Shown: positions 1-9,130, numbered from the stretch's first letter. The stretch: 64,000 bases of DNA from Actinocorallia longicatena (GCF_039534125.1 NZ_BAAAUV010000018.1:1-64000), one strand, 5' to 3'. Notes: a model not told the origin generated them from the letters alone. A program made the numbers and translations.

Positions 1-848
1 GCGAGTTCCCTGCCCTCGGCCCAGGCGGTCCGCACGGCCGCGAACGCCCGCTCGCTCTCGCCGAGCAGATCGGCGGCGACGGCCAGCACCGCGTCGAGGT
101 CGCCGCGCAGCTCCTTGGCCCACGGCAGCAGCGCCCCGGCCGGCCGGACGGCCCCCGTCGCCTCGGAGATCTTGTCGGCGGTGCGCTCGACCAGCCCTTC
201 GAGCTGCTCGGCGGCCAGCCGGGTCGCGGCGCGCCGGTCGGCCAGCCACTTCTCGACCGCGGCGTAGATCTCGGTGGCGAACAGCTTCTCCAGCACCCGG
301 CGGCGCTCCTCGGCGGAGGCCCGCAGGAACGCCGCGAAGTCGCCCTGCGGCAGCATCGCGACCTGGCAGAACTGGGCGGCGTTCATGCCGAGCAGCCGGA
401 GCACGAGGTCGCCCGCCTCGTCGAGCCGGTTGGTCAGGAAGGTCCACTCCCCACCGCTCCCGTCCCCGCCGGTCGGTTCCCCGCCGGTCAGTTCCTCGAC
501 GAGAACATGGGCCTGCTCCAGCTTGGTGCCGGACCCGCGCAGCTTGGGCCGCTCCCACTGCGGCGAGCGGGTGACGCGGAACCGGCGGCCCCTGATCGAG
601 GTCTCCAGCTCGACCGAAGGGCCCTGGCCGGCCGCGGCGTGGTCGCTGCGCAGCTGCTTGGCGTTGTTGCGCGCCCCCGGCACCTGGCCGTAGAGGGCGA
701 AGCAGACCGCGTCGAGGACGCTGGTCTTGCCCGCGCCCGTCGGCCCGTTGATGAGGAAGAGACCGGCCTCGCCGAGCGCGGTGAAGTCGATCTCCTCGCT
801 GCCGGAGAAGGGACCGAAGGCGGTGACCTTCAGCCGGTGCAGTCTCAC
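1..848 (-). CDS. sbcC: SbcC nuclease ATPase subunit, N-terminal part (cut by window edge)
   Basis: This is the amino-terminal ~282 residues of the SMC-like ATPase subunit of the SbcCD complex, which processes DNA ends and hairpins. The protein begins MRLHRLKVTAFGPF and carries a Walker A motif GPTGAGKTS near residue 35, followed by the start of the coiled-coil arm; the rest lies beyond the left edge. The start is GTG at 848-846. It overlaps the sbcD stop by four bases (GTGA), so the two genes are almost certainly translationally coupled in the order sbcD-sbcC. In this family SbcC binds ATP and embraces DNA while SbcD supplies the nuclease. I am confident of the family from the N-terminal sequence and the sbcD neighbour. 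Confidence 0.93.
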   Translation of the reverse strand, partial: MRLHRLKVTAFGPFSGSEEIDFTALGEAGLFLINGPTGAGKTSVLDAVCFALYGQVPGARNNAKQLRSDHAAAGQGPSVELETSIRGRRFRVTRSPQWERPKLRGSGTKLEQAHVLVEELTGGEPTGGDGSGGEWTFLTNRLDEAGDLVLRLLGMNAAQFCQVAMLPQGDFAAFLRASAEERRRVLEKLFATEIYAAVEKWLADRRAATRLAAEQLEGLVERTADKISEATGAVRPAGALLPWAKELRGDLDAVLAVAADLLGESERAFAAVRTAWAEGREL

Positions 849-2020
849 TTCACGGCCTCCGTGCGGGGGGCGGGAACCCGGACGGGCTCCTCCTGGCGGC
901 AGTCGGTGAAGGCGTCCTCGAGCAGGCCGAGTTCGGCCGCGCTCGGTTCGGCGCCGGTCATGTCGTGGACGAAGTCGGTGGCCAGGGCGAGCCCGGACCG
1001 CTCCCGGATTCGCGAGGCGACCTCCCGTTCGGGACGGGCCGCGCCCTCCGGCTCGAATCCGAGCACCAGGGTGTGGGGGAACCGGGCCCGCAGCCGTTCC
1101 ATGGCCCCGGCCGGACGCTGGAAGTCCGTCAGCGTGACCTGGAGCCAGTGCTCCCGGTGCTTCTCGAACGCCGCGTCGGTCAGCAGGGTGTCCAGCGTGC
1201 CCCGCAGCCGGGCGACGGGCCGCGGCACCGGCGCCTCGACGAACTCGGCCGCGAGGGATCCGGCCCCGGGGGATCCGGAGTCGAGGTCGACCAGCCACGA
1301 CCCCTTGAGCTGGTGTTCCTCGGAGAAGGAGTAGGCGAGCGGCGATCCGGAGTAGCGGACCCGCTCGGTCAGGACGCGGCGGCCGTGCAGATGGCCGAGC
1401 GCGGTGTAGCCGATCCCGTCGAAGACGCTCGCCGGGACGAGCGACACCCCGCCGACCGAGATGTCCCGCTCCGACTCGCTCTCCTCCGCCGGGACGTCGC
1501 CGGAGGTGACGAAGGCGTGGGCCAGCACGACCCGCGGCCCGGGGTGCCCGCTTCCGGAGATCCGCCGCATCGCCTCGGTGAGGGCCGCGGCGTGGGAGCG
1601 TTCCGGCAGCGACCAGGCGGTGCGGACCACGTCGGGTTCGAGGTAGGGGATCGGGAAGATGGCGACGTCGTCGACCAGGACCGGGGTGCCGACCGTCGCG
1701 GGGGAGGTGCGGATGTGCACGCCCGCGACGTCCAGCAGCTCGGCGTTCACGCCGAGACGGATCGCGGAGTCGTGGTTGCCGGAGACGAGCACGACCCGGG
1801 TGCGGGAGGCGAGCCTGCGGACGGTGTCGTCGTAGAGGCGGACCGCGTCGACGGCGGGTAGGGCCCTGTCGTAGACGTCGCCGGAGACGAGGACGCAGTC
1901 GACCCCGGCGGAGTCGACGGTCTCGACCAGGTGGTCGGCGAACGCGGCCTGGGCGCCGAGGAGGTCCTCGCGGTGGAAGGAGCGGCCCAGATGCCAGTCG
2001 GAGGTGTGCAGCATTCTCAT
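845..2020 (-). CDS. sbcD: SbcD exonuclease subunit
   Basis: 391-residue calcineurin-like metallophosphoesterase, the nuclease subunit of SbcCD. The metal-binding motifs are visible in order: DWH (residues 8-10), GDVYD (47-51), GNHD (81-84) and GHLHG further on. Length matches the family. I chose the ATG at 2020 because homologous SbcD proteins begin right at the MxxLHTSDWHLG motif; the longer upstream reading frame is low-complexity and has no phosphoesterase features. A TAGGGT box lies eight bases before the ATG (2029-2034 on the minus strand), so the transcript may be almost leaderless. The stop overlaps the sbcC start. Confidence 0.95.
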   Translation of the reverse strand: MRMLHTSDWHLGRSFHREDLLGAQAAFADHLVETVDSAGVDCVLVSGDVYDRALPAVDAVRLYDDTVRRLASRTRVVLVSGNHDSAIRLGVNAELLDVAGVHIRTSPATVGTPVLVDDVAIFPIPYLEPDVVRTAWSLPERSHAAALTEAMRRISGSGHPGPRVVLAHAFVTSGDVPAEESESERDISVGGVSLVPASVFDGIGYTALGHLHGRRVLTERVRYSGSPLAYSFSEEHQLKGSWLVDLDSGSPGAGSLAAEFVEAPVPRPVARLRGTLDTLLTDAAFEKHREHWLQVTLTDFQRPAGAMERLRARFPHTLVLGFEPEGAARPEREVASRIRERSGLALATDFVHDMTGAEPSAAELGLLEDAFTDCRQEEPVRVPAPRTEAVK

Positions 2021-2223
2021 CGCTGACGACCCTAGGCACCCCCTCTGACACTTCCGGCGCAGAAACGCCGCACGGCCACAAAGTGACCTCTTCGGTATAG
2101 ATCGTTTGGTCGTCCGCCCAAGGGCGGCCGGGCCCGGATGGGCGGGCTCCCCGGCTTCTGGCCCGCGGCTGGACCGCCCGGCCGTGCCGTGATGCCGTGA
2201 CGGCGACTCGCGGGAGGTGCGGT

Positions 2224-4755
2224 GTGGCCATCCATGGGCGCGATCGTGAGATGGGCGTCCTGGACGACCTGATCGTCCGGGCGCGGACAGGCCGTGGCGG
2301 GGCGCTCGCCCTGCGTGCCGGTCCCGGGCTGGGCCGCAGTGCCCTCCTGCACTGGACGGCCCGCAGGGCGACCGGGTTCCGGGTGCTGAGCGTCCGGGGG
2401 GTGGCCGCCGAGACGGCCCTGCCCTACGCGGCGCTCGGCCGGCTGCTCCCGGCGGTCCCGGCCAGCCTGACCGATCTGCACGACCAGCTCGCCGAGGCCG
2501 CCAGGACCCGGCCGGTGCTGTGCGTGATCGACGACACGTCGCAGCTCGACGCGCCCTCGCTGGCCGCGCTCGCCTACGCGGCCCGCAGGTCGGCGGGGCA
2601 GCGGCTGGTCGTGCTGTTCGGCGCACCCGATGAGCCGGACGCCCTCACCGAGCTCCCCGAGCTGCCGTTGGGCCCGCTCGACGCCCAGGCCAGCCACCGG
2701 GTCCTCGCCGGGATCGCCGACGGCATCCCCGACGACCTGTCGGCCGCGCTCGTCGACCTGGCCTGCGGGGTCCCGCGCGCCCTGGTCGACCTCGGCGGGG
2801 CGCTGACCCCCGGCCAGCTGTCGGGCCGGGAGCCGCCGCCCGTCACGCTGCCCGAGCACAGCCTGCTGCGCTCGTTCTACCGGGGCCGTCTGCGCCGCCT
2901 CACCCCCGATGCCCGGCTGCTGCTGCTCCTGGCCGTCGCGGAGCCCCGGCTCGACACCGCGACCCTCACCCGCGCCGCCGCCCGGCGGGGCCTCGACCTC
3001 GGAGCCCTCGAGCACGCCCGCGCCCTCGGCCTGGTCGCCCTCGACGGCCCCCGCGTGACGATCCCCACGCCGCTGATCCGCGCCATCCTGACCGCGGAGA
3101 CCACCCTCGCCGACCGGACGGCCGCCCACACCCTGCTCGCCGACCTCCTCGACCGCGACGACCAGCACCTGCGACGGCTGCGGCACCGCGCCGCCGCCGA
3201 GGGCCCGCCGGTCGCGCCCGCCGAGGTCAGGACGGCCGCGGCCGCCGCGTCCGACCCGCTGGAGGCGGCCGACGCCTGGGAGTGGGCGGCCGCTCTGTCG
3301 GGGGCCACCGCCGACCTGCCCTCCGCCGCGGCGGCCGCCTGGTACGGCGGGGCCACGGACCGGGCCAGGTCCCTCGCCCAGCGGGGGCTCGCCGCGCAGC
3401 CTCCGCCCGGCGGGATCGAGCCCCCGCCGGGCGGGACCGAGCTGCTGCTGGGCGCCATCGAGCTGTGCGACGGCCTGCCGGGACGGGCCGCGGAGCTGTT
3501 CGGCCGGGCCGCGGCGGCGCTTCCCGAGGGGGAGCGGCTGCGCGCCCTCGCCCTGGCGGGGGAGGCCCGCTGCCTGGCCGGAGACGTCCGCGGCTATGTC
3601 GGGCTGGCCCGGCAGGCGGCCGGGCTGCCCGGACCCGAGCTGTACTCCCTGCACTTCAAGGGGCACGCCGCCGCCTACCGGAACCGCGAGTTCGGCGACG
3701 CGCTGCGCAGGGTGGTCGAGCTGTCGGAGTCCGATCCCTGGTGGGGATGCCTGGCGGCCTCCCTGCTCGGCGCGGACGGCGATCTGCACCGGCTGGCGTC
3801 CTCGGTCCGCGGCCGCATGGGACGCCCCGCGGCCCTGCTCCAGCTCGCGCTCGCCGAGCTGTGGACAGGCCGGTTCGCCGAGGCGGTCGCGGCCTGTACC
3901 GAGGGGGTGACCGCGGCACGGGCCGCGGGCCAGCGCAACGTCGAGGCCGAGCACCTGGCCGTGCTGGCCCTGATCGCGGCGCTGCGCGGCGACCGGGAGA
4001 ACGCGCTGCACCGGGCCGGGCTGGCCGCCCCGGTCATCGCCGGGCACGGGCTGTCACGGCCCGAGGCCTACCTGTCCTGGGCGTACGCCGCCCTCGACCT
4101 GCTGGCCGACCGGCCCGCCGAGGCCGTCGCCCGGCTGGGGACCGTGACCGTCCATCCGGTGATCCTGGTGGCCTCGACGCCGCTGCTGGTCGAGGCGGCC
4201 GTCCAGAGCAAGGGGCAGCGGGCCGCGGGCCGGGCGCTGGGCGTCTTCGACACCTGGGCGCACACGACCGGCAACCCGCTGCGGCTCGCGCTGGCCCGGC
4301 GCTGCCACGCCCTGCTGGCCGAACGCGACGCGGAGAACCACTTCGAGGTCGCCCTGGAGCTGCACCGGGGCGGGTCCGCGTTCGAGCTGGCCAGAACCGA
4401 GTTCCTGTACGGCCGGTGGTTGCGCAGGGCGCGGCGCCCAGGGGACGCCAGGGACCATCTGCGGCACGCCCTCTACCTGTTCCAGCACTACGAGGCCGGA
4501 CCCTGGGCGGACAAGGCCAGGGCCGAGCTGCGCGCCGCTGGCGAGGGCTGCGGGACGGCCGCGGCCCCCGCGACGTCCGCCGAGCTGACGGCGCAGCAGG
4601 CCCAGATCGCCAGGCTCGCGGCCGACGGCGCCACCAACCGGGAGATCGCCGCCCATCTGGTGCTCAGCCACCGGACGGTCGAGCACCACCTGCGCAACGT
4701 GTTCGCCCGCCTGGGAGTGCGGTCACGGGTGGAACTGGCACGGCACTTCCGCTGA
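2224..4755 (+). CDS. LuxR-family LAL-like regulator with degenerate P-loop
   Basis: 843-residue regulator of the large ATP-binding LuxR type. The N-terminal part resembles the LAL ATPase domain, but the Walker A site reads GPGLGRS (residues 33-39), with Arg38 where the catalytic lysine should be; a Walker B-like VIDDTSQLD follows. The middle is helical and alanine-rich, as in TPR-like sensor regions. The C-terminal ~65 residues form a LuxR/GerE helix-turn-helix with the typical TNREIAAHLVLSHRTVEHH pattern. I start at GTG 2224 because GGGAGG lies six bases upstream; an in-frame GTG at 2197 lacks such a site. Its target is unknown. ATP binding is doubtful given the lost lysine. A three-unit 21-base repeat (3400-3462) sits in the linker region. 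Confidence 0.88.
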   Translation: MAIHGRDREMGVLDDLIVRARTGRGGALALRAGPGLGRSALLHWTARRATGFRVLSVRGVAAETALPYAALGRLLPAVPASLTDLHDQLAEAARTRPVLCVIDDTSQLDAPSLAALAYAARRSAGQRLVVLFGAPDEPDALTELPELPLGPLDAQASHRVLAGIADGIPDDLSAALVDLACGVPRALVDLGGALTPGQLSGREPPPVTLPEHSLLRSFYRGRLRRLTPDARLLLLLAVAEPRLDTATLTRAAARRGLDLGALEHARALGLVALDGPRVTIPTPLIRAILTAETTLADRTAAHTLLADLLDRDDQHLRRLRHRAAAEGPPVAPAEVRTAAAAASDPLEAADAWEWAAALSGATADLPSAAAAAWYGGATDRARSLAQRGLAAQPPPGGIEPPPGGTELLLGAIELCDGLPGRAAELFGRAAAALPEGERLRALALAGEARCLAGDVRGYVGLARQAAGLPGPELYSLHFKGHAAAYRNREFGDALRRVVELSESDPWWGCLAASLLGADGDLHRLASSVRGRMGRPAALLQLALAELWTGRFAEAVAACTEGVTAARAAGQRNVEAEHLAVLALIAALRGDRENALHRAGLAAPVIAGHGLSRPEAYLSWAYAALDLLADRPAEAVARLGTVTVHPVILVASTPLLVEAAVQSKGQRAAGRALGVFDTWAHTTGNPLRLALARRCHALLAERDAENHFEVALELHRGGSAFELARTEFLYGRWLRRARRPGDARDHLRHALYLFQHYEAGPWADKARAELRAAGEGCGTAAAPATSAELTAQQAQIARLAADGATNREIAAHLVLSHRTVEHHLRNVFARLGVRSRVELARHFR
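3400..3462 (+). repeat. Three-unit 21-base in-frame repeat
   Basis: Three consecutive 21-base units encode PPPGGIE, PPPGGTE and LLLGAIE inside the regulator gene. The first two differ by few bases; the third is more diverged. It looks like local duplication in a linker. Confidence 0.6.
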
Positions 4756-4868
4756 TGGGCGGCCGATGGAACGTCCCATTCCGGCGGCGGGCGGGACCGG
4801 TGGTTCGACCGATGTGCGGTGCGTCACAGGGCAGCAGACTTCGGACAAATCCCCCCGAGGAGGAAGAA

Positions 4869-5537
4869 ATGCTCCGAAGAGCATCCGTCGCACTGGCCGC
4901 CCTGGTGGCCGTGCTCGGCGCCGTGTTCGCCCCCACGGCCGCCCACGCCGCCAAGACCCCGGTGGTGTTCGTCCACGGCTACACCGGCAACGCCTCCAAC
5001 TGGGCCACCGCGATGTCGGTGTTCCGGTCCGCCGGCTACGCCAGCAGTGAGCTCTACGCCTACGAGTACAACTCCTACGGCGACAACCGGACGAACGCCG
5101 CGGGCCTGCGGACCTTCGTCGACAACGTCCTGTCCCGCACCGGCGCCTCCCAGGTCGACATCGTCAACCACTCCATGGGCGGCCTGGTCAGCCAGTGGTA
5201 CCTGAAGCAGCTCGGCGGCGCGGCCAAGACCCGCCATCTGGCGTCGATCGCCGGTGCCAACCACGGCACCACCTCGGCCGGAGCCTGCCTGATCTTCATC
5301 ACGTGCCAGCAGATGTACCCGGGCTCCTCCTACATCGCCACCATCTCCGCCGGTGACGAGACGCCCGCGCCCACCCGCTACGCCACCTGGTACTCGGCCT
5401 GCGACGGGGTCATCCTCCCCTACACCAGCACCCGGCTGAGCGGTGCGACCAACAACCTGGTCGCCTGCCAGACCCACATCGGCTTCCTGGCGGACGTCCT
5501 GGTCATCGGCCAGATCCGAAGCTTCCTGGCCACATAG
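4869..5537 (+). CDS. Secreted lipase, alpha/beta hydrolase (lipase class 2 type)
   Basis: 222-residue secreted lipase/esterase. A Sec signal peptide (residues 1-27, ending AHA) is followed by VVFVHGYTG with the oxyanion strand. The nucleophile is Ser102 in NHSMGG. Asp179 in ACDGV and His203 in QTHIG complete a plausible catalytic triad. Four cysteines (140, 146, 178, 200) could form two disulfides. The ATG at 4869 is preceded by a strong purine-rich ribosome site (GAGGAGGAAG). The gene stands alone between the LuxR-type regulator and the RibD-like pair. Secreted lipases of this small size are common in actinomycetes; the natural substrate cannot be told from sequence. Confidence 0.9.
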   Translation: MLRRASVALAALVAVLGAVFAPTAAHAAKTPVVFVHGYTGNASNWATAMSVFRSAGYASSELYAYEYNSYGDNRTNAAGLRTFVDNVLSRTGASQVDIVNHSMGGLVSQWYLKQLGGAAKTRHLASIAGANHGTTSAGACLIFITCQQMYPGSSYIATISAGDETPAPTRYATWYSACDGVILPYTSTRLSGATNNLVACQTHIGFLADVLVIGQIRSFLAT

Positions 5538-5580
5538 AGACGCTCAGAGCCCCGGTCCCGGGTCAGGGGGGCCGGGGTCC

Positions 5581-5586
5581 TACTCT
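5581..5586 (+). promoter_or_regulatory. -10 box TACTCT for a leaderless gene
   Basis: TACTCT ends six bases before the GTG at 5593 and fits the actinobacterial TAnnnT -10 box. A transcript would begin at or next to the start codon, and no Shine-Dalgarno sequence is present. Confidence 0.55.
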
Positions 5587-5592
5587 TGTACG

Positions 5593-6279
5593 GTGAGTGA
5601 TCGTCCCTTTGTCCTGCTCAGCTGTGCCACGTCGGTCGACGGCTACATCGACGACATGTCGCACGAACGGCTGCGGCTGTCCAACACCGCGGACCTGGAC
5701 CGGCTCGACGCCGCCCGGGCGGGCGTCGACGCGATCCTCGTGGGGGCGAACACCGTGCGCCGCGACGATCCGTCACTGCTGATCAAGTCGGCGGCGCGCA
5801 GGGCCCAGCGGGTGGCGAGGGGGCTGCCCGAGGACCTCACCAAGGTGACCATGACCGCCGGCGGCGACATCGACCCCGGATCCCGGTTCTTCACCACGGG
5901 GACCGCCCCGAAGATCGTCTACGCGGCCGAGGACGCGGCGCCGGTCCTGGCCGGGCGGCTGGGGGAGCTGGCGACGGTCGTGGACATGGGGACGTCGGTC
6001 GAGCTGCCGACCCTCCTGGCCGACCTGGCGGCGCGCGGCGTCCGGCGGCTGATGGTCGAGGGCGGCGGCAGCGTCCACACCCGCTTCCTCACCGCCGGGC
6101 TCGTCGACGAGATCCACCTGGTCATCGCGCCGTTCTTCGTCGGAGACCCCGGCGCGCCCCGTTTCACCCACCCCGGAGTCTTCCCCCAGAGCCCCGGGCG
6201 GCCGATGCGGCTGGAGGAGGCGCGCAGGATCGGCGAGGTGGCCTTCCTGCGCTACACGATGGGAAACCGCCGTGGCTGA
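5593..6279 (+). CDS. RibD C-terminal-type (DHFR-like) reductase
   Basis: 228-residue protein with the RibD reductase/dihydrofolate-reductase fold: SVDGYIDD near the N-terminus, GANTVRRDDPSLL around residue 50, and the family motif LMVEGGGSVHTRFL in the C-terminal half. Such domains reduce the ribosyl-pyrimidine intermediate in riboflavin synthesis with NADPH, or related pteridine-like substrates. I start at GTG 5593 because a -10 box lies exactly six bases upstream and the preceding in-frame sequence is not conserved-looking. Its stop overlaps the next gene by eight bases (GTGGCTGA), and that gene encodes the matching deaminase. The pair is a RibD split in reverse order. A role outside riboflavin synthesis is possible because no other rib gene is nearby. 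Confidence 0.85.
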   Translation: MSDRPFVLLSCATSVDGYIDDMSHERLRLSNTADLDRLDAARAGVDAILVGANTVRRDDPSLLIKSAARRAQRVARGLPEDLTKVTMTAGGDIDPGSRFFTTGTAPKIVYAAEDAAPVLAGRLGELATVVDMGTSVELPTLLADLAARGVRRLMVEGGGSVHTRFLTAGLVDEIHLVIAPFFVGDPGAPRFTHPGVFPQSPGRPMRLEEARRIGEVAFLRYTMGNRRG

Positions 6280-6715
6280 CCGGGAGGCGCTGGATCTCGG
6301 CTGGCTCGATCTCGCCTGCGATCTCGCCGCGCTCTGCCCGCCCTCGCGGACGGCCTTCTCGGTCGGGGCGGTGATCGTCCGGGACGGCGCCGAGCTGGCC
6401 CGCGGCTTCTCCCGCGAGCTCGACGAGAAGAACCACGCGGAGGAGGCGGCCCTGGCCAAGCTGGCGGGCGCGGACCTGGCCGGGGCGACGGTCTACAGCT
6501 CGCTGGAGCCGTGCGCGCAGCGGGCGTCGCGGCCGAAGCCGTGCGCCCGCCTGATCATGGAGGCGGGGATCCGGCGGGTGGTGTTCGCCTGGCGCGAGCC
6601 GGTGCTGTTCGTCCCCGGCGAGGGGTTCGAGGTGCTCAGCGAGCACGGCGTCGAGGTCGTTGAGCTGCCGGTACTCCGGGAGAAGGCCAAGAAGCCCAAC
6701 CTGCATCTTCTCTGA
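6272..6715 (+). CDS. RibD/CDA-type pyrimidine deaminase
   Basis: 147-residue zinc deaminase of the cytidine deaminase fold. The zinc site is visible as NHAEE and the downstream EPCAQRASRPKPC, whose two cysteines and the histidine would bind zinc with the glutamate as proton shuttle. The spacing is that of RibD N-terminal deaminases (PC-x7-PC type). The GTG start at 6272 lies inside the reductase gene, eight bases before that gene's stop, so expression is coupled. Together the two proteins would supply the deaminase and reductase steps of RibD. The exact substrate is inferred from family only. Confidence 0.85.
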   Translation: MADREALDLGWLDLACDLAALCPPSRTAFSVGAVIVRDGAELARGFSRELDEKNHAEEAALAKLAGADLAGATVYSSLEPCAQRASRPKPCARLIMEAGIRRVVFAWREPVLFVPGEGFEVLSEHGVEVVELPVLREKAKKPNLHLL

Positions 6716-6802
6716 GATGAGACTCCAGTCTAGGATGGCCGGAAACCAAGCAAGCATTCGGTTTTCTAGAACCTCCGGAAACACCCGGTTGGAGGAACCT
6801 TC

Positions 6803-8239
6803 ATGCAGGAGCACAAGCACTTCTTCATCGGCGGTCAGTGGGTCGAGCCCGCGGGCACCGGCGTCATCGACGTCATCAGCCCCCACACCGAAGAAGTGAT
6901 CGGCCGGGTTCCCGACGGCACGAACGCCGACATCGACCGGGCGGTCGCCGCCGCCCGTCAGGCCTTCGACTCCGGGCCGTGGCCCCGGATGACCCCGGCC
7001 GAGCGCGCCGCCGCCGTGGGACGTCTCTCGGCGATCTACGCCGAGCGGCAGCAGACGATGGCCGACCTGGTGACCGCCGAGATGGGCTCGCCCGCCCTGT
7101 TCTCGGTGTTCGCCCAGGCCGCGATCCCGCAGATGGTCCTGCAGTACTACGTGGACCTCGCCGGCACCTACACCTGGGAGGACGAGCGTCCCGGGATGCT
7201 CGGCCCGGTGACCGTCACCCGCGAGCCCGTCGGCGTGGTCGCGGCGATCGTGCCGTGGAACGTCCCGCAGTTCACGCTCATGCTGAAGCTGGCCCCCGCC
7301 CTGATCGCGGGCTGCACGATCGTGGCCAAGCCGTCCCCCGAGACGCCGCTGGACACCTACCTCCTCGCTGAGTGGATCAAGGAGGCGGGCATCCCCGACG
7401 GTGTGGTCAACATCGTCCCCGCCGGCCGCGAGGTCGGTGCCCACCTGGTCGCCCACGCCGGGGTCGACAAGGTCTCCTTCACCGGCTCCACCGCCGCCGG
7501 GCGCGCCATCGGCGCGGTCTGCGGCCAGCAGCTCAAGCGCGTCACCCTGGAGCTCGGCGGCAAGTCCGCCGCGATCATCCTCGAGGACGCCGACCTGGCC
7601 ACCACCATCGAGGGCTTCAAGCTCGCCTCACTGATGAACAACGGCCAGGCCTGCGCCGCCCAGACCCGCATCCTCGCCCCGCGCTCCCGCTACGACGAGG
7701 TCGCCGACGCCCTGGCCGCCATGGTCGGCGGCCTCGCCGTCGGTGATCCCGCCGACTGGGGCACCGAGGTCGGCCCGCTGGTCGCCAAGCGCCAGCAGGA
7801 ACGCGTCGAGGGCTACATCCGCATCGGCCAGGACGAGGGCGCCAAGCTCCTCGTCGGGGGTCTCGACCGGCGTGGCCAGGACCGCGGCTGGTACGTCGCC
7901 CCCACCGTCTTCGGCGACGTCACCAACGACATGCGCATCGCCCGCGAGGAGATCTTCGGTCCCGTCCTGGCCCTCATCGCCTACGACGACGAGGCCGACG
8001 CCGTCAAGATCGCCAACGACTCCGAGTACGGCCTCGGCGGCTCCGTCTGGACCGCCGACGTGAACCACGGCATCGAGGTCGCCCGCCAGATCCGCACCGG
8101 ATCCTGCGGCGTCAACCTTTACAGCCTCGACCCCAACACGCCCTTCGGCGGCTACAAGAACTCCGGCCTCGGCCGCGAACTCGGCCCCGAGGGCCTGGCC
8201 GCCTACCTCGAGCACAAGTCCATCCCCCGTCCCGCCTGA
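6803..8239 (+). CDS. Aldehyde dehydrogenase, NAD(P)-dependent
   Basis: 478-residue class-I/II-type aldehyde dehydrogenase that oxidises an aldehyde to the acid. Family motifs appear in order: PWNVPQF (151-157, with the oxyanion Asn153), FTGSTAAGR (227-235), LELGGKS (249-255, general base Glu250) and NNGQACAA with the catalytic Cys284. Full length for the family. GGAGGA lies about eight bases upstream of the ATG. The gene is followed, convergently, by two acyl-CoA-synthetase-like genes. The leader 6716-6802 is relatively AT-rich and holds an imperfect palindrome around AAGCAAGCATTCGG, perhaps a repressor site. Substrate unknown. Confidence 0.93.
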   Translation: MQEHKHFFIGGQWVEPAGTGVIDVISPHTEEVIGRVPDGTNADIDRAVAAARQAFDSGPWPRMTPAERAAAVGRLSAIYAERQQTMADLVTAEMGSPALFSVFAQAAIPQMVLQYYVDLAGTYTWEDERPGMLGPVTVTREPVGVVAAIVPWNVPQFTLMLKLAPALIAGCTIVAKPSPETPLDTYLLAEWIKEAGIPDGVVNIVPAGREVGAHLVAHAGVDKVSFTGSTAAGRAIGAVCGQQLKRVTLELGGKSAAIILEDADLATTIEGFKLASLMNNGQACAAQTRILAPRSRYDEVADALAAMVGGLAVGDPADWGTEVGPLVAKRQQERVEGYIRIGQDEGAKLLVGGLDRRGQDRGWYVAPTVFGDVTNDMRIAREEIFGPVLALIAYDDEADAVKIANDSEYGLGGSVWTADVNHGIEVARQIRTGSCGVNLYSLDPNTPFGGYKNSGLGRELGPEGLAAYLEHKSIPRPA

Positions 8240-8242
8240 GCC

Positions 8243-9124
8243 TCAGGTCAGGACGGTCACCGTCACGCCCCGCCGTCCGAGCAGGGCGACGGCGTCCTCG
8301 GGAGGGTCGCCGGTCACCACGACGTGACCGGCGACCCAGGACACCCCCTGGCGGGGGACGGCCGACAGCAGCACCGGCAGCTCCTCGGCGCCGACGACGG
8401 CGACCGTCGCACGGTGCTCCTCGGCGACGACGGGCAGGTCGGAGGCCGCGCTGCCGACCAGGACCGCCCCGCACGTCAGGGCCAGATCGGTCAGGCCGAT
8501 CCGCAGCTCGGGACGGCACAGCGGCGAGCAGAACACGACCACGTCCGCGGTCCTGATGCCTGTCAGCAGGCCGAGTTCGGCGATGTGGGCGAGCCGCTGG
8601 GCGTGGGTCATGTCCCCGCGCGCCGAGCGGAAGGCCCGGTCGTGCACCGGCAGCGCCCCGCCGAGCTGCGCAGGGATCGCCGAGACGAGCTCGCCGAACG
8701 GCGTCGTGCCGGGGACCTCGCCGAAGGCGAAGATCTGGCGGACCCTGGAGTATCCGGCGGCCTCCATCGCCAGCGCCGCGTGCCGCTCGTCGACCAGCAG
8801 GACCCGGGCACCGGCCAGGGCCGCGCCGAGCTCGTCCGGCGGGTCCGGCCGCAGCGGCATCGGGACCGCGCCCGCCGCGGTGAGGGCGTGGACGGCGATC
8901 GCGTGCTCGATGACGCCCGGTGCGAGGACCCCGCCGACGTCGCCCGGACGCACCCCGCGCCGGACCAGGCCGGCCGCCGCGGAACGCACCGTCGCCGCGA
9001 ACTGCGTGTGTCCCAGCGTCGCCTCGCCGTCGCTGAGCACCGCCCCGCGCAGGGCTCCGAGCACCACGGCCGTCACCGTCCGCGCCGCACCCACCGGCAC
9101 CTGCTCTGGGACCCCGTTAAGCAT
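8243..9124 (-). CDS. Truncated acyl-CoA-synthetase-like (ANL superfamily) protein
   Basis: 293 residues resembling the N-terminal subdomain of acyl-CoA synthetases (THTQFAA-type start, then AGLVRRGVRPGD and HALTAAGAVPMPL), but with no TSGTTG nucleotide loop, no YGxTE motif and no C-terminal lysine. It cannot be a normal adenylating enzyme. I start at ATG 9124 because TACGTT lies six bases upstream (9131-9136, minus strand), giving a leaderless gene. A longer start at 9190, two bases past the stop of the upstream gene, is the alternative and would imply coupling. It lies directly downstream of another degenerate family member. Role unknown; perhaps a non-catalytic partner. Confidence 0.65.
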   Translation of the reverse strand: MLNGVPEQVPVGAARTVTAVVLGALRGAVLSDGEATLGHTQFAATVRSAAAGLVRRGVRPGDVGGVLAPGVIEHAIAVHALTAAGAVPMPLRPDPPDELGAALAGARVLLVDERHAALAMEAAGYSRVRQIFAFGEVPGTTPFGELVSAIPAQLGGALPVHDRAFRSARGDMTHAQRLAHIAELGLLTGIRTADVVVFCSPLCRPELRIGLTDLALTCGAVLVGSAASDLPVVAEEHRATVAVVGAEELPVLLSAVPRQGVSWVAGHVVVTGDPPEDAVALLGRRGVTVTVLT

Positions 9125-9130
9125 GGCCCG

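Noticed and set aside
4766..4779. Near-palindrome ATGGAACGTCCCAT before the lipase gene
   Set aside because: Two mismatched positions in 14 and no second copy; too weak to call.
5551..5579. Possible terminator hairpin after the lipase gene
   Set aside because: Only a 6-7-base GC stem with a 15-base loop, expected by chance at this GC content.
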